Shown: positions 34,992 through 42,905 of the stretch, in pieces
How the letters are laid out: every line of letters starts with the position of its first letter
How positions within the stretch are numbered: position 1 is the stretch's first letter
Source of the DNA: Micromonospora sp. WMMD1155
GTDB lineage: Bacteria > Actinomycetota > Actinomycetes > Mycobacteriales > Micromonosporaceae
NCBI RefSeq assembly: GCF_029581275.1
Contig: NZ_CP120742.1
Span: forward strand, 4,014,001 to 4,078,000
DNA: 64,000 nucleotides
Reading direction: 5' to 3'
The notes under the pieces: model-generated
Seen by the model: only the letters and a program-made list of their open reading frames with translations
Told to the model about the DNA's origin: nothing
The model's database searches: none
Made by a program: the position numbers and the translations under genes

Positions 34992-35420
34992 TCAGGCGCC
35001 GGTGGCCGGGTCGTCCTCGACGTTGACCATGAAGTACGCGGCCCGCTCCAGGTAGTCCCAGAGCGTGGCGGCGACAGCCGGCTCCAGGTCGAGCCGGTCC
35101 ACCGCGCGACGCATGTTGCGCAGCCAGGCGTCCCGCTCGGCAGCGCCGATCCGGAAGGGCGCGTGCCGCATCCGCAGCCGGGGGTGGCCGCGCTGCGCGG
35201 AATACGTGTTGGGGCCGCCCCAGTACTGCATCAGGAACAGGGTCATCCGGTCGGCGGCCGGCCCGAGGTCTTCCTCCGGGTACATGGGCCGCAGCAGGGG
35301 ATCGGTGGCGATGCCTGCGTAGAACTCGTCGACCAGCCGGCGGAAGGTGGGCTCGCCGCCGACCGCTTCGAAGAGGGTCATCGACGCACCAGGACGGTCG
35401 GATTCGCCTGCGGGGTTCAC
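34992..35420 (-). CDS. glbO: Truncated haemoglobin, group II (GlbO type)
   Basis: 142 residues from GTG 35420; Met14 may be an alternative start. It is a 2-on-2 globin: TLFEAVGGEPTFRRLVDEFY (helix A/B with the distal Tyr), LLRPMYPEEDLGPAADRMTL, FLMQYWGGPNTYSAQRGHPR, LRMRHAPFRIGAAERDAWLR (proximal His in RMRHAPF and the group II Trp G8 in DAWLRNM). The protein binds O2 or NO in the cytoplasm and is linked in actinobacteria to redox and lipid metabolism. It is followed on the same strand by no close partner. Confidence 0.93.
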   Translation of the reverse strand: MNPAGESDRPGASMTLFEAVGGEPTFRRLVDEFYAGIATDPLLRPMYPEEDLGPAADRMTLFLMQYWGGPNTYSAQRGHPRLRMRHAPFRIGAAERDAWLRNMRRAVDRLDLEPAVAATLWDYLERAAYFMVNVEDDPATGA

Positions 35421-35545
35421 CGTTCCATCCTGCCAGGTGCGCTCCGGCCCGACCTGACCCCCGTGGCGTGCGTCGGATCACGCCGGGTCGGCGGACCCGG
35501 ATGCCGTGGGGTTGCCCGCCCGGCCCGCCCGCGTCGGTGAGTCGA

Positions 35546-36925
35546 TCAGGTGACCGCGTGGCGGCGATGGCCGTCGCCGGTACGCGGCTCGGGAGCGCCG
35601 GCCGTGCCACCGTCTCCGGGGTGGCCGGTGCTGCGGGGCGCCTCGGCGTTGGCCGCCGAGGCGGCCCTGATCGCGTCGTCCATCGTCTGCCGGTCCGGCC
35701 AGCTCAGTGCGGCCACGGCCATGAGCACGACGCCGGCCGCACTCCAGAGCCCGACCACCGCCGGGATGGGGAACCGCTCGGCGAGCAGCCCGGTGACCAG
35801 CACCGCGAGGCCCTGGATGACCTGGACACCGGTGGCCATCACGCCGAAGGCGCGGGCGCGGAAACCGTCGGGCAGGGCCTGGACGAACAGCCCGTTGGCC
35901 ATCGGCAGCATGCCGGCGACCGCGAACCCGCACAGGGCGGCCAGCAACGCCACCACCAGTGGCGGCGGGTCGAGCAACGACGGCACCAGCACCAGCGGGG
36001 CGAACACCGCAAGCGGCCGCATCAGCTTCATCCGGCGGGTCGGCCCGACCAGCCGGCTCACCAGTAACCCGCCGAGAATGAAGCCGATCGGGTTGGCCAC
36101 CATGATCACGGCTTGGGCCGCACCGGTGCTCAAACCGCTCTTGGCGCCCTGATTGGCCCAGGCGGCGGCGAGACCTTCGGGCACGATCGAGAAGAGCATG
36201 GCGCTGAACACCAGCACCGCGATCGACCGCAACACCGGAGTGCCGAACACGATGGCGAACCCCTGGCGGGTCTCCCGCAGCAGGTGGCTGCGGTGTGCGA
36301 GGGCCAGCGACGCCGGCCGATCCCGTACGCCGAGGCGGACCAGCAGCGCCGAGAGGGCGAAGGTGGCCGCGTTGAACAGCAACGCGACCTCCGGGTCGAT
36401 CGAGGCGACGGCCGCGCCGAACACGTACCCGACCACCTGGGCCGCCTGCCCGACGCTGCTGTTCAGCGACAACCCGAGCACCAACCGATCCCCGGTGAGC
36501 ATCTGTGGCATCAGTGCGGACTTCGCCGCCTGGCTCGGTGGGTTGGCCAGCGTGGCGGCGAAGATCAGTGCCAACACCGCCTGGTACGGCAGGTTGGGGA
36601 CGGCGATGAGCAGCATCAAGGCCATCCGGATGAGGTCACACGTCACCATCACCCGTCGGTACGGGTGGCGCTCCGCCAGTGCGGCGAGCACGGGACCGCC
36701 GAGCAGCCACGGCAGGAAGCTGACCGCGAAGGCGGCCGCGGAGAGCGCGACAGACCGGGTCTGCTGGTAGACCAGAAGGGTGACCGCGGCCTTCGCGACG
36801 TAGTCGCCGACCCAGGAGAGCGCACCAGCCACGAAGACAGCCCGGAACTCACGCTGGGCGAACACTTCGCGAAATGTGGCGGGGCCTTCCGCGGAAGGTC
36901 GCTCGTCGGGCACCGTCGCCTCCAT
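35546..36925 (-). CDS. MFS transporter (efflux type)
   Basis: 459 residues from ATG 36925 (MEATVPDERPSAEGPATFRE). About twelve hydrophobic segments, including FVAGALSWVGDYVAKAAVTL, FAVSFLPWLLGGPVLAALAE (with the A-E-R-H-P-Y-R-R loop 2-3 signature), VLALIFAATLANPPSQAAKS, AQAVIMVANPIGFILGGLLV and AALCGFAVAGMLPMANGLFV. It resembles MFS_3-type exporters such as those annotated for macrolides or siderophores. The substrate cannot be told from sequence. The C-terminal 40 residues are hydrophilic and low complexity. A 233-base gap to the MscS gene leaves room for its own promoter. Confidence 0.9.
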   Translation of the reverse strand: MEATVPDERPSAEGPATFREVFAQREFRAVFVAGALSWVGDYVAKAAVTLLVYQQTRSVALSAAAFAVSFLPWLLGGPVLAALAERHPYRRVMVTCDLIRMALMLLIAVPNLPYQAVLALIFAATLANPPSQAAKSALMPQMLTGDRLVLGLSLNSSVGQAAQVVGYVFGAAVASIDPEVALLFNAATFALSALLVRLGVRDRPASLALAHRSHLLRETRQGFAIVFGTPVLRSIAVLVFSAMLFSIVPEGLAAAWANQGAKSGLSTGAAQAVIMVANPIGFILGGLLVSRLVGPTRRMKLMRPLAVFAPLVLVPSLLDPPPLVVALLAALCGFAVAGMLPMANGLFVQALPDGFRARAFGVMATGVQVIQGLAVLVTGLLAERFPIPAVVGLWSAAGVVLMAVAALSWPDRQTMDDAIRAASAANAEAPRSTGHPGDGGTAGAPEPRTGDGHRRHAVT

Positions 36926-37158
36926 CGGCCCCGGTTCGGCCGCTCGTGGCAGCCCGGCCGGAAGCACTCGTCAGATCTGCGGATCAGCGAGGATGTGATC
37001 ACGCTCCGGCGGGAACGCGTGCCCCGGATTCTGCCCGATCGTCTGACAACTGGCTAGGGCGAACGGATCGATCGTCGCTTCCCCGACTGAACGAACGGAC
37101 GATACCTGAGGGGCCGGGTGGCTGGCGACCCCTGCATCGGCGGACAGTGTTGCCTGGG

Positions 37159-38199
37159 TCAGGTGGCGCCGCCCTGACCAGTCTCGTTGTCCGACAACGG
37201 TCGGGTCGGAACCCCGGGGAAGATGCGGGCGGCGGCGATCTGCGCGGTGATCCCGGAGTTCTCCAGCGCCTCCGCGAGCCGCCGACGCAGCTCCCGGCCC
37301 ACCGCGAACTGCCCGTCCGCGGTCGTCTTCACCACCGTCCGGATGACCGCGCCGTCGACGGTCACCTGCTCGACACCCAGCACCTCGGGCGCTTCGACGA
37401 TCTCCGGTGACAGCTCCGGGTCCACAGCGACCGAGGCGGCGGCGGTCCGCAGGACGGCGGTGGCCTCCTCGGTGCTGTTGAACCCGATCGGCAGGTCCAC
37501 CACCACCAGGGCCCAGCCCTGGCTCTTGTTGCCCACCCGGATGATCTCGCCGTTGCGGATGTACCAGAGCACCCCACGACCGTCGCGCACCGTGGTGACG
37601 CGCAGGCCGACCGCCTCGACCACGCCCATCGCCTCACCCAGGTCGACGTTGTCGCCCACGCCGTACTGGTCCTCGATCAGCATGAAGAGGCCGGCGATCA
37701 GGTCCTTGACCAGGCTCTGCGCGCCGAAGCCCAGCGCCACGCCGGCGATCCCCGCACTGGCCAGCAGTGGGGCCAGGTCGAAGCTGAACTCGCGCAGGAT
37801 CATCAGCAGCGCGATGCCGAAGACGAACGCGGTGGTCAGACTGCGCAGCACCGAACCGATCGCCTCGGCCCGCTGCCGTCGCCGCTCGGGCACGAACTCG
37901 GCCGGGTCGACCGCCGCGCTGGGAACCCGCTCCCGCAGCGGTCGCAGCATCGTCGGCACCGCGCCGTCGGTGGTCGTGCGGACCAACCGGTTGATCGTCC
38001 GGTGCACGGCCCAGCGGGCCACCATCGCCAGCGCCAGGATCAGCAGCACCCGTAGCGGTTTCAGCAGGATCCAGTAACTGCCCTCGGCGAACCAGGCCGA
38101 CCTGGTGATGCTGTAGATCCACTCACAGGAGGTGCTGCCCTGGCAGCTCACCGAAACGGCGTCGGGCAGGGCAAGGGGCGTCACGCTGGCGGCACTCAC
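37159..38199 (-). CDS. Small-conductance mechanosensitive channel (MscS family)
   Basis: 346 residues from GTG 38199 (VSAASVTPLALPDAVSVSCQ). Two or three membrane helices: YWILLKPLRVLLILALAMVA, then AIGSVLRSLTTAFVFGIALL and the pore helix FDLAPLLASAGIAGVALGFG followed by AQSLVKDLIAGLFMLIEDQY. The Ala/Gly-packed pore and A-Q-x-L-V-K-D-x-I-x-G are diagnostic. The beta domain (GEAMGVVEAVGLRVTTVRDG, VLWYIRNGEIIRVGNKSQGW) and cytoplasmic cage follow. It releases solutes on hypo-osmotic shock. It diverges from the HNH gene; the 292-base gap shows no other gene. Confidence 0.95.
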   Translation of the reverse strand: MSAASVTPLALPDAVSVSCQGSTSCEWIYSITRSAWFAEGSYWILLKPLRVLLILALAMVARWAVHRTINRLVRTTTDGAVPTMLRPLRERVPSAAVDPAEFVPERRRQRAEAIGSVLRSLTTAFVFGIALLMILREFSFDLAPLLASAGIAGVALGFGAQSLVKDLIAGLFMLIEDQYGVGDNVDLGEAMGVVEAVGLRVTTVRDGRGVLWYIRNGEIIRVGNKSQGWALVVVDLPIGFNSTEEATAVLRTAAASVAVDPELSPEIVEAPEVLGVEQVTVDGAVIRTVVKTTADGQFAVGRELRRRLAEALENSGITAQIAAARIFPGVPTRPLSDNETGQGGAT

Positions 38200-38492
38200 C
38201 CTGTCTTCGTACCGCAAGGGGTCAGCGGGCCCGTCGCCGGCCCACCGGCCGGGTGAGCCGCCGACACGTGTCCGGCAACGCCGGACTTCTCCCAGCTCGG
38301 TACGGCGATCGGACCGGACGCGGATGATCCTCATACCCCATGCGGGATTAGTACGTGCAATCCGGGGTCCGATCAGGGACTATTGGCGCAACGGACGTCG
38401 GTGATCGGCCCGGCGTCGCCCGGTTGGGCCGTCGTGCCCTGCCCCGGTCGGCGGCGGTTCGCAGCTGCCGCTGAACCGGGAGGGTGAGCGCG

Positions 38493-39029
38493 ATGCCTGA
38501 CATACGACCCACGGTGGGCTCCGGCGCGTTGGTCCTCAACGCCACCTACGAGCCGCTGTGTGTCGTGTCGGTGCGCCGCGCCGCGATCCTCGTCCTCTCC
38601 GCCAAGGCGGTCTGCGTCGCCGACGGCGACGGCATTCTGCACAGCGCGCGCGACGCGCTCCCGGTGCCGTCCGTGGTCCGGTTGACGCGCTTCGTCCGGG
38701 TGCCGTATCGGACGCACGTCGGGTTGTCCCGGCGTGCGATCTTCGCCAGGGACGGTTGGCGGTGCGCCTACTGCCGGGGTGCCGCCGAGACCATCGACCA
38801 TGTCTTCCCGCGCAGCCGGGGCGGCCGGCACGCCTGGGAGAACGTGGTGGCCGCGTGCGCCCGCTGCAACCACACCAAGGGCGACAAGACCCCGGCCGAG
38901 ATGGGGTGGCGGTTACACGCGCTGCCCGCCGCGCCGAAGGGCACCGCCTGGCGTGTCCTCGGGCACCGCGCTCCCGACCCCCGCTGGGCCGACTGGCTCG
39001 ACCTGCGCGAGCCCGAAGCCGCCGCCTGA
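38493..39029 (+). CDS. HNH endonuclease-fold protein
   Basis: 178 residues from ATG 38493, 9 bases after GGAGG. The N-terminus (GSGALVLNATYEPLCVVSVR) is the conserved leader of a widespread actinobacterial HNH family. The HNH site is WRCAYCRGAAETIDHVFPRS, then RGGRHAWENVVAACARCNHT, with two CxxC zinc knuckles, the catalytic D-H and the N-x-x-x-x-C/N elements. It probably nicks or cleaves DNA, with a housekeeping rather than restriction context because no methylase is nearby. It converges with the DUF6194 gene (39-base gap). Confidence 0.9.
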   Translation: MPDIRPTVGSGALVLNATYEPLCVVSVRRAAILVLSAKAVCVADGDGILHSARDALPVPSVVRLTRFVRVPYRTHVGLSRRAIFARDGWRCAYCRGAAETIDHVFPRSRGGRHAWENVVAACARCNHTKGDKTPAEMGWRLHALPAAPKGTAWRVLGHRAPDPRWADWLDLREPEAAA

Positions 39030-39068
39030 TCCCTCGTCGCGGCCGGATCGACGCGAATACCGGCCGGC

Positions 39069-39845
39069 TCACTCCCGCTGGTCGGTCGTCCGGCGTGCCG
39101 CGCGCTCGTGCCGCTCCGTCGCGCGGGCGTGCGCGATGGCCAGCAGCCGGTCGATCTCGGGCAGCATCTGCGGGCCGGGCATGACGATGCTGCCGAAGGC
39201 GTACCGGGCGTAGGACGGGTGCGGCAGGAGGGTGTCCAGCCGGGCGAAGTCGAAGTCGCCCCGGTGCTCCTCGAATGCCTTGGGCGGGAAGCCGAACACC
39301 CGCTCGAACTCAGCTCGACCCAGGTCCAGGTTGAGGCGGAAGACCCCCGGTCGGTCCAGCTCGGATGCCTCGTCGAAGCCGGGCACGTCGTGCTCGACGA
39401 TGGTGGCGAACGGTTGGCGTCGGTCCGGGCCGACGTAGAAGAAGCGGTCGCCCCAGGCGGCCTCGGGCGACCCGTTCTCCTTGCTCGCGAGCACCTGCTC
39501 GACGCCGGGCAGCGCCAGAATGCGAGCGGCGAGCACCGCCGCGTCGACGCCGGTCGGGATGTGCAGCACGGCGTCCGCGTGGTCGACGGTGACCTGATCC
39601 AGGGGGAAGTAGCGGTAGTCGTGCTCCCGCCGTCGCGCGGGGCCGATGTCGGATGCCCGGACATAACCGGGAAGGCCGAGCTTCTGCTGGAGTACGCCCT
39701 CGTAGGTGGACGCGGCGGGTGCCCCGATGCCGAGCGTGGGGCTCGCGCCGAGGCTGCCGACGATCACCGCGTACCGGTCACCCAGAAGCGATGCGACGAT
39801 CGCGCCGGCTCCGACCCACGACACCTCGGTCGTGCCCATCGTCAT
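39069..39845 (-). CDS. DUF6194 protein with an unusual N-terminal extension
   Basis: About 258 residues from ATG 39845 (ATG 39839 is equally possible; GGGAG is just upstream). Residues from about 100 onward match DUF6194: LALPGVEQVLASKENGSPEA, AWGDRFFYVGPDRRQPFATI, VEHDVPGFDEASELDRPGVF, RLNLDLGRAEFERVFGFPPK, ARLDTLLPHPSYARYAFGSI. The first 100 residues (VGAGAIVASLLGDRYAVIVG, TYEGVLQQKLGLPGYVRASD) are extra. Their A-S-T-Y-E-x-V-L-x-x-K-L-G-L pattern is reminiscent of periplasmic siderophore-binding proteins but lacks a signal peptide. It may be a fusion with a gene fragment. Function unknown. Confidence 0.75.
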   Translation of the reverse strand: MTMGTTEVSWVGAGAIVASLLGDRYAVIVGSLGASPTLGIGAPAASTYEGVLQQKLGLPGYVRASDIGPARRREHDYRYFPLDQVTVDHADAVLHIPTGVDAAVLAARILALPGVEQVLASKENGSPEAAWGDRFFYVGPDRRQPFATIVEHDVPGFDEASELDRPGVFRLNLDLGRAEFERVFGFPPKAFEEHRGDFDFARLDTLLPHPSYARYAFGSIVMPGPQMLPEIDRLLAIAHARATERHERAARRTTDQRE

Positions 39846-39885
39846 CGTGCTCCCGTGACGCTGAAGGTGCGCGTTGTGCGCGGCC

Positions 39886-40728
39886 TCAACCCTGACGCGC
39901 CTCGACCAGCGACGCGAAGACCACCACGTTGTCCGAGTAGCCGGTCTCACCGCCGACCCACTGACCGCCGCAGGTGATCAGGCGCAGGCTCGGGCGGCTG
40001 AAGTCGCCGTACACCTCGTCCACCGGCAGTCGCCCCTTGTCGAATCGTTCCACCGAGTCCACCTCGAAGACCGCCACGCTCCGGTCGGTGCGGGTCACCT
40101 CGATCTGGTCACCGGCGCGCAGTTCGCGGAGTTGGTGGAAGACCGCCGGCCCGCTGGTGGTGTCGACGTGCCCGACGATCACCGCCGGACCGTACTGGCC
40201 GGGGGTCGGCCCCTGGTCGTACCAGCCGGCCTCCTGCGCGCGGCCCACGTCCGGCACGGCGATGGTGCCGTCCGGGGCGATGCCCACGTCGTGCACCGGG
40301 GCCCGTAGGTCGATCTTCTCGATGGCGAGGCTGGTCGGGCGGCTCGACGACAGCACCGGGAACTTCTTCGGCGGCGGTCGGAAACCGGCGCTCAGTCGAT
40401 CCGGCAACAGGCTCATGCCGGTCACCTGCTCGACGCCGAGCATCGCCACGATCAGCACCATCAGGGTGGCGACGGCCAGCACCGGCAGCCCCGGGCCCGT
40501 ACCGAAGCGGCGTCGAGTCGACGGCGACGCCACTGCGGCCGGACGCCTGGGTGGCAGCGGTCGGGTGGCCGGATCGGTGGTGGTGACGCTGGCCAACCCG
40601 GCCTGCCCGGCGACCCGGCGCAGCCGGCGGGACGCGCGGGCCACCAGCCGGCCGGACGCGCGCAGCGCCGGCCCGGCCCGGAGGCGGGCGCGGCGGTTCG
40701 GCCGCGCACGCGCGGATCTGCGGCTCAT
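39886..40728 (-). CDS. Class F sortase
   Basis: 280 residues from ATG 40728. A basic cytoplasmic N-terminus of about 80 residues precedes a membrane anchor (LPVLAVATLMVLIVAMLGVE). The extracellular sortase domain follows: TSLAIEKIDLRAPVHDVGIA, AVIVGHVDTTSGPAVFHQLR (catalytic His187) and RLITCGGQWVGGETGYSDNV (catalytic Cys253). I see no Arg in the usual position about a dozen residues after the Cys. Class F enzymes attach surface proteins to the actinobacterial wall. The upstream gene, 12 bases away on the same strand, encodes an exported protein with a C-terminal membrane tail and is its likely substrate. Confidence 0.92.
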   Translation of the reverse strand: MSRRSARARPNRRARLRAGPALRASGRLVARASRRLRRVAGQAGLASVTTTDPATRPLPPRRPAAVASPSTRRRFGTGPGLPVLAVATLMVLIVAMLGVEQVTGMSLLPDRLSAGFRPPPKKFPVLSSSRPTSLAIEKIDLRAPVHDVGIAPDGTIAVPDVGRAQEAGWYDQGPTPGQYGPAVIVGHVDTTSGPAVFHQLRELRAGDQIEVTRTDRSVAVFEVDSVERFDKGRLPVDEVYGDFSRPSLRLITCGGQWVGGETGYSDNVVVFASLVEARQG

Positions 40729-40740
40729 CTGTCGTCCGGC

Positions 40741-41265
40741 TCAGGAGCCGGCTCCGGTCCGACGCCGCCCGCCCGCCATGCCGAGCGCGATGGCGGTACC
40801 CACCAGCGCCACGCCGCCGAGCACCAGCAGCGACCCGGTGCCGCGACCACCGGCCGTCCCGCCGCCACCGGTCGCCGGTCCCTTGCTGGGTGAGGCCATG
40901 TTCAACACGGTCAGCGTGGTGGAGGCCGTCTGCCCGTTCTCGCAACGCAGGTCGACCGGGTAGTCACCGGCCTGCTTGTCCCGCGGGATGGAGGCCTGCG
41001 CGGTCAGGAACCCCCGGTCCGGCCTGAGCGTGACAGACCCGAACGCGTCGGAGTGCACGCTGGCCTGCCGGCTGTTGTTGTCGTTGTCGCAGTTCGCCCG
41101 GATGGTGACCCGGCTACCGGCCTGGGCGCTGTTCGGTGTCACCTCGACGAAGGTGTTCTCGCCGGCTCGCGCCGGGGCGGCCGACATCAGGACGAACGCC
41201 CCGATCAGCCCCACCAGTGCCAGTACGGACGAGATCGCACGGTTGACAGTGCGGATTCCCTGCAT
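40741..41265 (-). CDS. Exported protein with C-terminal membrane tail, likely sortase partner
   Basis: 174 residues from ATG 41265 after a GGGGGG ribosome site. It has a signal peptide (VNRAISSVLALVGLIGAFVL ending SAAPARA), a compact Ig-like or beta domain with a disulfide-suited Cys pair (RVTIRANCDNDNNSRQASVH, DYPVDLRCENGQTASTTLTV), a Gly-rich linker (SPSKGPATGGGGTAGGRGTG), a hydrophobic helix (SLLVLGGVALVGTAIALGMA) and a basic end (GGRRRTGAGS). That tripartite C-terminus is typical of sortase substrates, although no exact L-P-x-T-G is present; GPATG is the nearest. It forms an operon with the sortase. Confidence 0.8.
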   Translation of the reverse strand: MQGIRTVNRAISSVLALVGLIGAFVLMSAAPARAGENTFVEVTPNSAQAGSRVTIRANCDNDNNSRQASVHSDAFGSVTLRPDRGFLTAQASIPRDKQAGDYPVDLRCENGQTASTTLTVLNMASPSKGPATGGGGTAGGRGTGSLLVLGGVALVGTAIALGMAGGRRRTGAGS

Positions 41266-41375
41266 GATTACCCCCCAACCGGCGACGACCGCCGGAACCC
41301 TCCCCTGGGCACGCGCGCTGCTTTCCCGTTGGCGCGGAGGCAAACCCGCAGGCGGGCAGGGGTGGGGCGGGTGGC

Positions 41376-41840
41376 TCAGCGTTGCCGGGGGGTGGCCCGG
41401 GCGGAGGGGAGCGGGGTGATCGGCTGCCAGCCCAGCGGAGAGGAGAGGACCATCGTGCTCGACGGCTGGCCGTACGGGGCGAGCCGGTCGATGACCCCCT
41501 CGAACGCGCCGATCGAGCCGGCGGCCACCTTCAACACGCTGCACGCGTCACCGGTGATCCGATGGATCTCCAGGATCTCCGGCCAGCCGGCGACCGACGC
41601 GTCGTGCAGGATGCAGCGCGCGCCGTAGCAGGACATCCGGATCAGCGCGACGACTGTGCGACCGGCCCGGCTCAGGTCGACGTGGGCGTGGTAGCCGGTG
41701 ATGACCCCGGCCTCCTCCAGTCGGCGTACCCGCTCGGCCACCGCCGGTGGCGACAGGTGCACCCGTCGGGACAACTCGCTGAAGGAGAGCCGCGCGTCGG
41801 CCTGCAACTCGCGCAGCAGCGCCCAGTCCATGTCGTCCAC
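41376..41840 (-). CDS. Lrp/AsnC-family transcriptional regulator, divergent from the kynurenine operon
   Basis: 154 residues from ATG 41840. The N-terminal AsnC helix-turn-helix is MDDMDWALLRELQADARLSF, SELSRRVHLSPPAVAERVRR, LEEAGVITGYHAHVDL. The C-terminal RAM/ligand domain is VALIRMSCYGARCILHDASV, EILEIHRITGDACSVLKVAA and IGAFEGVIDRLAPYGQPSST. Regulators of this type sense amino acids or their products. Its divergent position 145 bases from the first kynurenine gene makes it the probable controller, with tryptophan or a pathway metabolite as likely effector. That role is inferred from position. Confidence 0.92.
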   Translation of the reverse strand: MDDMDWALLRELQADARLSFSELSRRVHLSPPAVAERVRRLEEAGVITGYHAHVDLSRAGRTVVALIRMSCYGARCILHDASVAGWPEILEIHRITGDACSVLKVAAGSIGAFEGVIDRLAPYGQPSSTMVLSSPLGWQPITPLPSARATPRQR

Positions 41841-41985
41841 GCTCAGACCTTACTTTCGTGAACCGGCTTCGCCTAGTTGGCTTTCGTTCGTCAGGAGAAC
41901 GAGGCGAGCGCCGTTGATTCGGCATTCCATCGGCCGATCCAGCCGCGGGATCATGACGTCGGCCAGTCCGGGGGAGGGAGACGAG
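41841..41985. promoter_or_regulatory. Shared control region of the Lrp regulator and kynurenine operon
   Basis: 145 bases separate the two divergent starts. A short dyad CGTTC (41885-41889) / GAACG (41897-41901) and two CTTTCGT half-like elements (near 41854 and 41881) are the only symmetry I see. They are plausible Lrp-type half sites, but not proven. GGGAG at 41975-41979 serves the kynA start. Confidence 0.35.
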
Positions 41986-42891
41986 ATGGTGGAGCAGACG
42001 GAGCGGCGGGCCCCGACCCGCCCCGCCGCGGTGCGACCGGTGACCCCGGGGCAGCGGGCCGCCCAGGCGGCGCGCACCGGTGGCGAGCCGACGTTGGAGT
42101 TCGCCGACATGGTGCCGTACGACGCGTACGTGCAGGCCAGCGCCCTGCACAAGATGCAGCACCCGCTGAGCAGCGACCCGGGCGAGATGTCCTTCCTGAT
42201 GGTCAGTCAGATCATGGAGCTGTACTTCGGGTTGACCTGCCACGAGCTGCGGGAGACCCAGCGGCTGATCCGCGCCGACCAGGTCTGGGAGGCGCTGGCC
42301 CCGTTGCGTCGGGCCAAGCTGCACCTGGAGGGGCTCAACGCCGCCTGGCAGGGTCTGCGCTGGATGAGCCCGGCCGACTTCAACAGGTTCCGCAACCTGC
42401 TCGGCGAGGCGTCCGGCTTCCAGTCGGCCATGTACCGACAGTTGGAGTTCCTGCTCGGGCTGCGCGACCCGGCGCTGATCCGACCGTTCCGTCGGCAGAC
42501 CGAGGTGTACGCCGAGTTGACCAGCGCACTGGCCGCCCCGAGCCTCTGGGACGACGTGCTGGCGCTGCTCGCCCGGCGCGGCTTCGACCTCCCCGCCGAC
42601 CTGCTGAACCGGGACGTGTCCGTCGAGCACGATCCGCACCCGCTGGTCGAGGCGGCCTGGGTGCGCATCTACGACGACGCCGCCCCGGACAACCACCTGC
42701 GCATGCTCGGCGAGGCGTTGAGCGCGGTCGCCGAGGAGTTCGGTGACTGGCGCTGGAACCACGTGAAGGCGGTGCAGCGGACCATGGGCGCGAAGGTCGG
42801 CAGCGGCGGTTCCGCCGGCCTGGCATGGTTGCAGCGCAGCATGGCGCGGGTGGTCTTCCCCGAGCTGTGGTCGGCCCGTACCGCGATGTGA
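41986..42891 (+). CDS. kynA: Tryptophan 2,3-dioxygenase
   Basis: 301 residues from ATG 41986 (preceded by GGGAGACGAG); ATG 41954 is an alternative. It is a haem enzyme opening the indole ring of L-tryptophan to N-formylkynurenine. Signatures: TLEFADMVPYDAYVQASALH, PGEMSFLMVSQIMELYFGLT, LRRAKLHLEGLNAAWQGLRW, FNRFRNLLGEASGFQSAMYR, RQLEFLLGLRDPAL and FGDWRWNHVKAVQRTMGAKV with the proximal haem His, then GSGGSAGLAWLQRSM. It is the first gene of the operon. The next gene starts 14 bases after its stop. Full length for bacterial TDO. Confidence 0.96.
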   Translation: MVEQTERRAPTRPAAVRPVTPGQRAAQAARTGGEPTLEFADMVPYDAYVQASALHKMQHPLSSDPGEMSFLMVSQIMELYFGLTCHELRETQRLIRADQVWEALAPLRRAKLHLEGLNAAWQGLRWMSPADFNRFRNLLGEASGFQSAMYRQLEFLLGLRDPALIRPFRRQTEVYAELTSALAAPSLWDDVLALLARRGFDLPADLLNRDVSVEHDPHPLVEAAWVRIYDDAAPDNHLRMLGEALSAVAEEFGDWRWNHVKAVQRTMGAKVGSGGSAGLAWLQRSMARVVFPELWSARTAM

Positions 42892-42905
42892 CCGGAGAGC
42901 GAGAC

